Source: Robertmurraya sp047302285
GTDB lineage: Bacteria > Bacillota > Bacilli > Bacillales > Cytobacillaceae
Length of the DNA: 64,000 nt
Assembly: GCF_047302285.1 (NCBI RefSeq)
Contig: NZ_CP154845.1
Location: forward strand, 3,782,001-3,846,000
Direction: 5' to 3'
Both the position numbers and the translations under genes were made by a program. Every line of letters begins with the position of its first letter. The first letter of the stretch is position 1. Positions 57,911-64,000 of this stretch are shown here, piece by piece. The notes below the pieces were generated by a model. That model saw only the letters and a program-made list of their open reading frames with translations. It was not told the DNA's origin and did not search any database.

Positions 57911-59215
57911 ATGATGAAGTTTACAAATTCAGAACGCCTTCATCAAGAAGCGTTAGAATACATAGTTGGCGGGGTTAATAGTCCATCCCGTTCTTATAAA
58001 GCGGTTGGCGGCGGTTCGCCTGTTGCCATGGAACGAGCAAGCGGCGCTTATTTCTGGGATGTCGACGGCAATCAATATATCGATTATTTAGCCGCTTATG
58101 GTCCAATCATCACAGGACACGCCCATCCACATATAACAGAAGCCATCAAAAGAGCGGCTGAAACAGGTGTTTTATACGGCACACCAACACCTCACGAAGT
58201 GAAATTTGCAAAAATGCTTCGCGAGGCGATGCCTAATCTAGAAAAGGTTCGTTTTGTCAATTCCGGTACTGAAGCCGTTATGACGACGATCCGTGTTGCC
58301 CGGGCATATACAGGTAGAGACAAAATCATTAAGTTTGCTGGTTGCTATCATGGCCATTCCGATCTTGTTCTTGTTGCAGCTGGTTCTGGTCCATCTACTC
58401 TTGGCACACCAGATTCTGCTGGCGTACCTAGGAGTATTGCGCAAGAAGTGATTACCGTTCCTTTCAATGATATCGAACCTTTTAAAGAAGCATTGCAAAA
58501 ATGGGGTGACCAAATTGCTGGTGTTCTCGTAGAGCCAATCGTTGGGAATTTCGGAATTGTTGAACCGAAGGAAGGATTTTTACAACAAGTCAATGACCTT
58601 ACTCATGAAGCCGGAGCCATTGTCATTTACGATGAAGTCATTACTGCTTTCCGCTTTATGTATGGTGGAGCGCAGGATATGTTAGGGATTCAACCTGACT
58701 TAACAGCTATGGGGAAAATCATTGGCGGTGGCCTTCCAATCGGTGCATACGGTGGGAAGAAAGAGATTATGGAAAGTGTCGCCCCTCTTGGACCAGCCTA
58801 TCAAGCTGGAACGATGGCTGGAAACCCTGCTTCTATATTATCCGGTATCGCCTGTCTAGAAGTTTTAAAGCAAGATGGAGTTTATGATTACTTGGATAAG
58901 CTTGGCGCAATGCTAGAAGAAGGAATTACAAAATCAGCGCAAGAACATCAAATTCCGATTACCATTAACCGTCTTAAAGGTGCATTAACTGTCTACTTTA
59001 CAGATGTGAAAGTCGAAAATTATGAGCAGGCTGAGAATACAGATGGCGAAATGTTTGCCAAGTTCTTTAAACTCATGCTTGAGCAAGGGATCAATCTTGC
59101 CCCTTCAAAATACGAAGCATGGTTCGTCACGATCGCTCATACAGTAGAAGACATTGAAGCGACCCTTCACGCTGTCGACCAAGCATTCAAGGAATTAGCA
59201 GCAACTATTTCCTAA
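57911..59215 (+). CDS. gsaB: Glutamate-1-semialdehyde aminotransferase GsaB
   Basis: A 434-residue PLP enzyme converting glutamate-1-semialdehyde to 5-aminolevulinate for tetrapyrrole synthesis. Motifs: GGVNSPSRSYKAVGG, VNSGTEAVMTTIRVAR, YHGHSD, YDEVITAFR, and the PLP Lys in TAMGKIIGGGLPIGAYGG. GsaB is the second GSA aminotransferase of Bacillus, encoded in this neighbourhood. AGGAGG precedes the ATG. Confidence 0.95.
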   Translation: MMKFTNSERLHQEALEYIVGGVNSPSRSYKAVGGGSPVAMERASGAYFWDVDGNQYIDYLAAYGPIITGHAHPHITEAIKRAAETGVLYGTPTPHEVKFAKMLREAMPNLEKVRFVNSGTEAVMTTIRVARAYTGRDKIIKFAGCYHGHSDLVLVAAGSGPSTLGTPDSAGVPRSIAQEVITVPFNDIEPFKEALQKWGDQIAGVLVEPIVGNFGIVEPKEGFLQQVNDLTHEAGAIVIYDEVITAFRFMYGGAQDMLGIQPDLTAMGKIIGGGLPIGAYGGKKEIMESVAPLGPAYQAGTMAGNPASILSGIACLEVLKQDGVYDYLDKLGAMLEEGITKSAQEHQIPITINRLKGALTVYFTDVKVENYEQAENTDGEMFAKFFKLMLEQGINLAPSKYEAWFVTIAHTVEDIEATLHAVDQAFKELAATIS

Positions 59216-59251
59216 AAATACGAGCATAAATATTCATATTTTATACATCCC

Positions 59252-59277
59252 AGAGCCTTAATTGGCTCTCTTTTTTT
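59252..59277 (+). terminator. gsaB terminator
   Basis: AGAGCC and GGCTCT arms, loop TTAATT, then a T run. Confidence 0.8.
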
Positions 59278-59372
59278 ATAGAATATTCATTGTAACCGTT
59301 TACAACATTGGACTTAATGGTAAAAATTTCCCTGTTTTTTCTAAAAATATATCCAAGTTTCTGTATAAATAA

Positions 59373-59401
59373 TTGATTTCTGAAAATTCTTATGATACAC
59401 T
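59373..59401 (+). promoter_or_regulatory. Candidate gltB promoter
   Basis: TTGATT (59373-59378) and TACACT (59396-59401) with a 17-bp spacer. If used, the transcript leader is about 310 nt. Confidence 0.4.
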
Positions 59402-59715
59402 GGAATTACTATTTGGCTACTTTAAGTGTGGTTATTTTTTGTCATATAATCTCACAACAAATTAGAGACAGAGTTTCACCTTTCGAGCTCTTCCCCAATA
59501 GTTTTCAAAAAAAGCATATTTTATCCTTTTTTCTAGAATGATAGAGATGCTTCCTTCAATTTTCCACTCAAATTAAAGCCTATGGTTTGACTGATGGTTT
59601 ATCGCCGATTGGTTACTTAATACATAGCATACCAATCATGAAACTTCGGGAGACCGCTTATGAATTTTTAGGAGGTGAACGGCTTTTAAGGCAAAGCCTT
59701 TTTTAAGCCTAAGTT
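59402..59715 (+). promoter_or_regulatory. Structured gltB leader
   Basis: A long leader with hairpin GATTGGT/ACCAATC (59607-59637) and, just before the start codon, a two-part stem: GGCTT/AAGCC outside AAGGC/GCCTT (59681-59709). A strong AGGAGGTG (59670-59677) lies upstream of that stem, 38 bases from the ATG; folding the stem would bring it to about 10 bases. No riboswitch class is recognised. Confidence 0.5.
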
Positions 59716-62700
59716 ATGAAAAATCAACAATGGAGCCCCTCACAATTTAATGAATTTTATCGTCATGAACACGATGCTTGCGGAATTGTGGCCTCGATGG
59801 AAAAAACCAATACTCCTACACGTGAAAATATATTCAATTGTATTGACGCCCTCGTGACAATGAATCACCGTGCAGGATTCATTAACGGTGAAGGCGATGG
59901 AGTAGGAATTCATGTCGACATCCCCCGCGCACTTTGGAAAGAAAAATTACTAAAAGCAGGTCAAGACACCGCTGTTGTTGACCAAGCTGGATTTGTTGTC
60001 GGTCATATTTTTATTAATAGAAAAGAAAACCCACAATCTATTAAAAAAGAGTTAATTTCAAAACTTACAAACTCTCAATTTGAGATTTTATTTGAATCAA
60101 CTGAAGAAATTAATTCTTCTGCTTTAGGACCCATTGCCATTCAGGAAAATCCTGTTTTTTGGCAAGTTGCTTTAGTAAGTTCCGTTACAGGTCAAGAGCT
60201 TTCAAAGAAGCTTTTTGAACTAACAGTAGAGATGGAAAAAGACGACAATGTCCATGTTGCTTCATTAAGTCAATATCATGCCGTATATAAAGTAATGGGT
60301 GCTGGTGATATTTTACCAAAGTATTATCATGACTTAGCGAACCCAATTGTTGCCTCCACGATGACATTAGGGCATAATCGCTATTCTACAAACACACTAT
60401 CTAGCTTCAATCGTGTGCAGCCGTTTAGCGTCCTTGGTCACAACGGTGAAATTAATACGATTGCAAAGCTTCGTGATGAAGCAAAAATGATCGGTGTCCC
60501 TCTTGTAAAAGATGGCAGTGATTCACAAGACTTAAGTAGAACCATTGAAACGCTTATTTGTCGTGATGGTTATTCTTTATTTGAAGCATTAGATTTACTG
60601 TTCCCACCGATTATTAATGAAATGAAAGCATATCCAAAGCATCTTCAAGATTTATATAGCTACATGCGTGAAGCTTGGGGACATTTCGCCCAAGGACCAG
60701 CTGGAATTATCTCTCGTTTTGGGGATGAGGCTGTCTTTAGTGTCGATGCGTTAGGATTACGTCCTTTATGGATGCTTGAAACAGAAAGCTCTTACCTTTT
60801 CTCATCTGAGCCAGGGATTATCTCTTCAGGTGAATATGTGAATGAGCCAAAACCACTTGCTCCTGGAGAAAAAGTGGGCTTGAAGTGGGATGGCGATGTA
60901 TTAAAAGTATATGAACAAGATCAATACCAGGCTACTGTTTATGATAGATTTTCAACAAGAACAATTATTGAGGATGCAAGAAAGCGTCTATCCGTTCCGA
61001 AGCTTGAAAAAACGGTGAGCGTAACCTATCCTACGAAGATTCATAACGGCCAATATAAGGCTTTCGGTTGGGAAAGAGATCATATTCAATTAATTGAACA
61101 AATGGCAGAAAAAGGTGTCGAGCCGATTCGTTCTCTTGGCCATGATTCTCCGTTAGCTGCGATTAATCCGAATCGTAAAAACGTCGCTGATTTTATCAAA
61201 GAAAGTGTAGCGGTTGTAACAAACCCAGCGATTGACCGTGACCGTGAGTCAGAGCATTTTTCAACAAGAACGATTATTGGAGGACGCCCTACCCTTTTTG
61301 AAAAAAAATTACCAGGTACACTCGTCGAGCTTCTTACTCCACTTCTTATTGAAGGTGCAGCTGGCTATGAGTGCTCATTAGAATTAAATCAGCCTAGCTA
61401 TGACCAGGTTACAAACCTTTTCCAAAAGGAAAATCTAATTGCCTACTTATCTACGACATTACAAAAAGAAGAAACGGTGCAAGATGCATTAACCCGCCTT
61501 CAAACTGAGGCAGTAAATGCCGTGAAAAATGGCAAAACACTGATTGTCCTGGATGATTGCCAGGCTCATATGAATGATTCATTATGGCTTGATCCGCATC
61601 TTGTTACATCTGCTATCGATCAAGCGCTTGTAAAAGAAGAGTTAAGAAGAAATTGTTCGATTCTAGTACGCTCTGCTTCAATCCGTTCTTTACACGATAT
61701 TATTGTTGCTTTCGGATTGGGAGCTGACTTAATTAGTCCTTACTACATGTTTATGACGGTTCTTGATGATTCGATTAAACCATTGGTTAATCTTTACTCT
61801 GCGTTAACGAAAGGTTTAGAGAAGGTCATCTCGACAATCGGAATTCATGAGCTTCGTGGCTACGGAAGATTATTCTCAGCTATTGGGTTAAGCGAAGAAA
61901 TTGCCAATGTGCTCAATATCGTCAACTTCTTTGGTTCACCTGAGCTCAGTTTCAATTTTGAAACAATGAAAAATGATGCCATTGAAAGAGCGGTTGATTA
62001 CCAAAACGAAAAAGAGCGTGTTGGCAAGTCCTTCAACCTCTTCCCTCGTATTTGGAAAGCCATTGGCGATGTCGCTTCAACTGGTGACTACAGTGCCTAT
62101 AAAGAAAAAATTACTGAACAAGAAGAGCAAAATCCAACGACGATTCGTCATTTAACAAATTTGAAGGAATCCGCTTCTAAGTTTTCAGCAAGTGATGTTG
62201 ATATTAGTGTTGGAGAACATAGCTTACCGTTTGTGATTTCTTCCATGTCCTTCGGTTCACAAAACGAAATTGCCTTCCGCGCATATGCAGAAGGTGCTGA
62301 CCGTTTAAATATGGTGAGTTTAAACGGTGAAGGTGGAGAAATCAAGGATATGCTCGGCAAATATCCGCGAACTCGTGGACAGCAAGTCGCTTCTGGACGC
62401 TTTGGTGTAAATGCTGAACTTCTGAATTCATCTAACCTCCTTGAAATCAAGATTGGTCAAGGGGCAAAACCAGGGGAAGGTGGACATTTACCAGGCTCAA
62501 AGGTAACAGAAAAAATTGCTGAAGCGAGAAATGCGACCGTTGGTTCAGACTTAATTTCACCGTCAAACAACCATGACATTTACTCGATTGAAGATTTAGC
62601 TCAAATGATTCATGAGCTTAAAACAGCCAATGATAAAGCAAAGGTTGCCGTTAAGGTTCCAGTTGTACCGAATATCGGGACGATTGCTGTTGGGATTGCG

Positions 62701-64000
62701 AAAGCTGGTGCTGACATTATCACTCTAAGTGGTTTTGATGGTGGTACTGGTGCAGCGAGAATCCACGCTTTACAATACGTTGGTCTTCCAGTCGAAATCG
62801 GGGTTAAAGCGGCTCATAATGCTTTATTAGAAGCGGGTATCCGTGACAATGTAGAAATTTGGGCAGATGGTGGTATTAAGAGTGCAAAAGATGTGATTAA
62901 GGTCATGCTACTCGGTGCTAACCGCGTTGGATTTGGTACATTATCGATGATTGCAATCGGCTGTACAACTTGCCGTGGCTGTCATTTAGATACTTGTCAT
63001 GTTGGTATTGCGACTCAAATCGAATCTGAAGCACAAGCGAAGGATCACGGTTTAAGACGTTTTGTTCCAAGACAATTCGACCTTGCTGTTCAAGGAATAA
63101 TGAATCTCTTCACAGCATTCGGAAATGAGCTGAAAGAATTAACTGCTTCTCTAGGATTTAAAAATTTACAGGATATCGTCGGACGTTCTGACCTTTTGGA
63201 GCAAGCAAAAGGCAATGAACAATTAGACTTAACCTACTTACTTAAGACACTAGATATTGGTCAGTTTAATCAAAAAGAAGCAGCTGCCGCTTCCGAAGAT
63301 GCACAACTACAAATGGCTGTTGGTGCAGAATTTTTAGATGGAAATGTTGGAGAACTCGAGCAATCTCGTGAATATCACAGCATTACATCCGAGCAGCGAG
63401 TATTGGGTAGCCGTGTTTCTTGTCACCGTGTTCGCGGTCGTCTCGATGGCTCTTATAAAACACTTCCTGCTGTTGAACTGAAATATAAGAACGGCTCGAT
63501 TCCTGGTAATGGCCTCGGAGCATACAACAGCGAAGGGATCAAAATTGAAGTAGCTGGTGGTTCTCAAGACGGAACTGGTAAAACATCGTTTGGTGGCCAA
63601 ATTGTTATCTTTAAATCTAAGGGTAAAAATGGTCAATACTATAACGGTTCTGTCGGGAAAGGCTTCGGTTATGGAGCTCAACAAGGATTACTCGTTGCCC
63701 AAGGGAATGCCGATGCTCGCGCTGGTATCCGCTTATCAGGTGCTGACATGATTATCGGTGGCCAAGTGAAAAAGCCAATTCCAGCAAAAGAAAATGGTAA
63801 CATCGGTTCTAGAGCCAACATTAAAGGCTTTGCCTTTGAATACATGACCAATGGACGCGGCTTAGTACTAGGTGATCCTGGACCATGGGCATGTGCCGGT
63901 ATGACCGGTGGTGTCGTTTACTTAAGACATCAACCAGAGGTCGGTCTAACGAAAGATGCGATTCAAAGAAGAATTGCCAAAGGTGCAAAAGTATCCGTTT
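59716..64000 (+). CDS. gltB: Glutamate synthase large subunit (partial)
   Basis: The first 1428 codons of the large (alpha) subunit of NADPH glutamate synthase, running off the window; about 90 more residues are expected. The amidotransferase nucleophile Cys is at residue 22 (HDACGIVASM) after a short propeptide, followed by a class II GATase domain, a central domain, an FMN-binding TIM barrel (GFDGGTGAAR), and Cys ligands of the 3Fe-4S cluster in CTTCRGCHLDTCHVG. The C-terminal GXGXG beta-helix domain (GNGLGAYNSEG) starts but is cut. A stop lies just upstream in frame, so the ATG at 59716 is the first start. gltD is expected beyond the edge. Confidence 0.95.
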   Translation, partial: MKNQQWSPSQFNEFYRHEHDACGIVASMEKTNTPTRENIFNCIDALVTMNHRAGFINGEGDGVGIHVDIPRALWKEKLLKAGQDTAVVDQAGFVVGHIFINRKENPQSIKKELISKLTNSQFEILFESTEEINSSALGPIAIQENPVFWQVALVSSVTGQELSKKLFELTVEMEKDDNVHVASLSQYHAVYKVMGAGDILPKYYHDLANPIVASTMTLGHNRYSTNTLSSFNRVQPFSVLGHNGEINTIAKLRDEAKMIGVPLVKDGSDSQDLSRTIETLICRDGYSLFEALDLLFPPIINEMKAYPKHLQDLYSYMREAWGHFAQGPAGIISRFGDEAVFSVDALGLRPLWMLETESSYLFSSEPGIISSGEYVNEPKPLAPGEKVGLKWDGDVLKVYEQDQYQATVYDRFSTRTIIEDARKRLSVPKLEKTVSVTYPTKIHNGQYKAFGWERDHIQLIEQMAEKGVEPIRSLGHDSPLAAINPNRKNVADFIKESVAVVTNPAIDRDRESEHFSTRTIIGGRPTLFEKKLPGTLVELLTPLLIEGAAGYECSLELNQPSYDQVTNLFQKENLIAYLSTTLQKEETVQDALTRLQTEAVNAVKNGKTLIVLDDCQAHMNDSLWLDPHLVTSAIDQALVKEELRRNCSILVRSASIRSLHDIIVAFGLGADLISPYYMFMTVLDDSIKPLVNLYSALTKGLEKVISTIGIHELRGYGRLFSAIGLSEEIANVLNIVNFFGSPELSFNFETMKNDAIERAVDYQNEKERVGKSFNLFPRIWKAIGDVASTGDYSAYKEKITEQEEQNPTTIRHLTNLKESASKFSASDVDISVGEHSLPFVISSMSFGSQNEIAFRAYAEGADRLNMVSLNGEGGEIKDMLGKYPRTRGQQVASGRFGVNAELLNSSNLLEIKIGQGAKPGEGGHLPGSKVTEKIAEARNATVGSDLISPSNNHDIYSIEDLAQMIHELKTANDKAKVAVKVPVVPNIGTIAVGIAKAGADIITLSGFDGGTGAARIHALQYVGLPVEIGVKAAHNALLEAGIRDNVEIWADGGIKSAKDVIKVMLLGANRVGFGTLSMIAIGCTTCRGCHLDTCHVGIATQIESEAQAKDHGLRRFVPRQFDLAVQGIMNLFTAFGNELKELTASLGFKNLQDIVGRSDLLEQAKGNEQLDLTYLLKTLDIGQFNQKEAAAASEDAQLQMAVGAEFLDGNVGELEQSREYHSITSEQRVLGSRVSCHRVRGRLDGSYKTLPAVELKYKNGSIPGNGLGAYNSEGIKIEVAGGSQDGTGKTSFGGQIVIFKSKGKNGQYYNGSVGKGFGYGAQQGLLVAQGNADARAGIRLSGADMIIGGQVKKPIPAKENGNIGSRANIKGFAFEYMTNGRGLVLGDPGPWACAGMTGGVVYLRHQPEVGLTKDAIQRRIAKGAKVSV

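Noticed and set aside
58238..58593. Minus-strand frames opposite gsaB
   Set aside because: Antisense shadows of a conserved enzyme gene.
59402..59715. T-box or known riboswitch in the gltB leader
   Set aside because: No T-box sequence or recognised aptamer core was found; only generic hairpins.
62148..63684. Frames on both strands inside gltB
   Set aside because: Alternative-frame shadows; gltB itself is open from 59716 to the window end.

Overview
The window is a low-GC Firmicute chromosome segment, most likely from Bacillaceae. The evidence is AGGAGG ribosome binding sites, Bacillus-type 16S, 23S and 5S rRNA, a tRNA array in nearly the Bacillus subtilis trnD order, and the gene neighbourhood ygxA, ygzB, perR, bcp, gsaB. 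Species cannot be named from sequence alone.

Layout. Positions 1-540 hold the decayed end of a GH39 beta-xylosidase gene and a terminator. From 550 to 42968 the DNA is punctuated by three direct copies of tRNA-Leu(CAA) sequence: a 55-bp 3' part at 550, an almost complete copy at 38571, and the intact gene at 42887 with its own promoter. I read this as two integrated elements in tandem: about 38 kb, then a 4.3-kb element with its own tyrosine integrase and a SEC-C protein.

The left part of the large segment (0.8-19 kb) is a defence-type region. A QatABCD anti-phage locus is present but interrupted. qatA is split by an IS66 element, whose tnpC is itself split by a recombinase-in-trio (RIT) element, and qatD is split by an IS21 element. 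All three insertions have recognisable ends and duplicated target bases, so the original reading frames can be rebuilt exactly. Just upstream lies a two-gene unit, a DUF6414-like protein and a ClpB-D2-like AAA+ ATPase, which is the best candidate here for an uncharacterised system. Beyond it are three small genes without clear function and a decayed recombinase.

The right part (20.6-37.9 kb) is catabolic. A PTS-NanE-RpiR amino-sugar unit is followed by a long same-strand cluster: MarR regulator, oligopeptide ABC transporter, Xaa-Pro-type M24 peptidase, M55 D-aminopeptidase, proline dehydrogenase, two M20 amidohydrolases and P5C dehydrogenase. Together they could import peptides and convert released proline to glutamate.

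From 43 to 52 kb come two GNAT acetyltransferases, then an rrn operon read leftward (16S-23S-5S and 14 tRNAs). The 16S gene carries a 55-nt self-complementary extension at the tip of helix 44. Three tRNA genes have a structured repeat next to them that carries a duplicated tRNA 5' end. From 52 kb to the end are ordinary housekeeping genes: ygxA, ygzB, perR, a hydroxyacid dehydrogenase, a permuted NlpC/P60-like protein, bcp, a K+ channel, glutathione peroxidase, gsaB, and the large subunit of glutamate synthase, which runs off the window.
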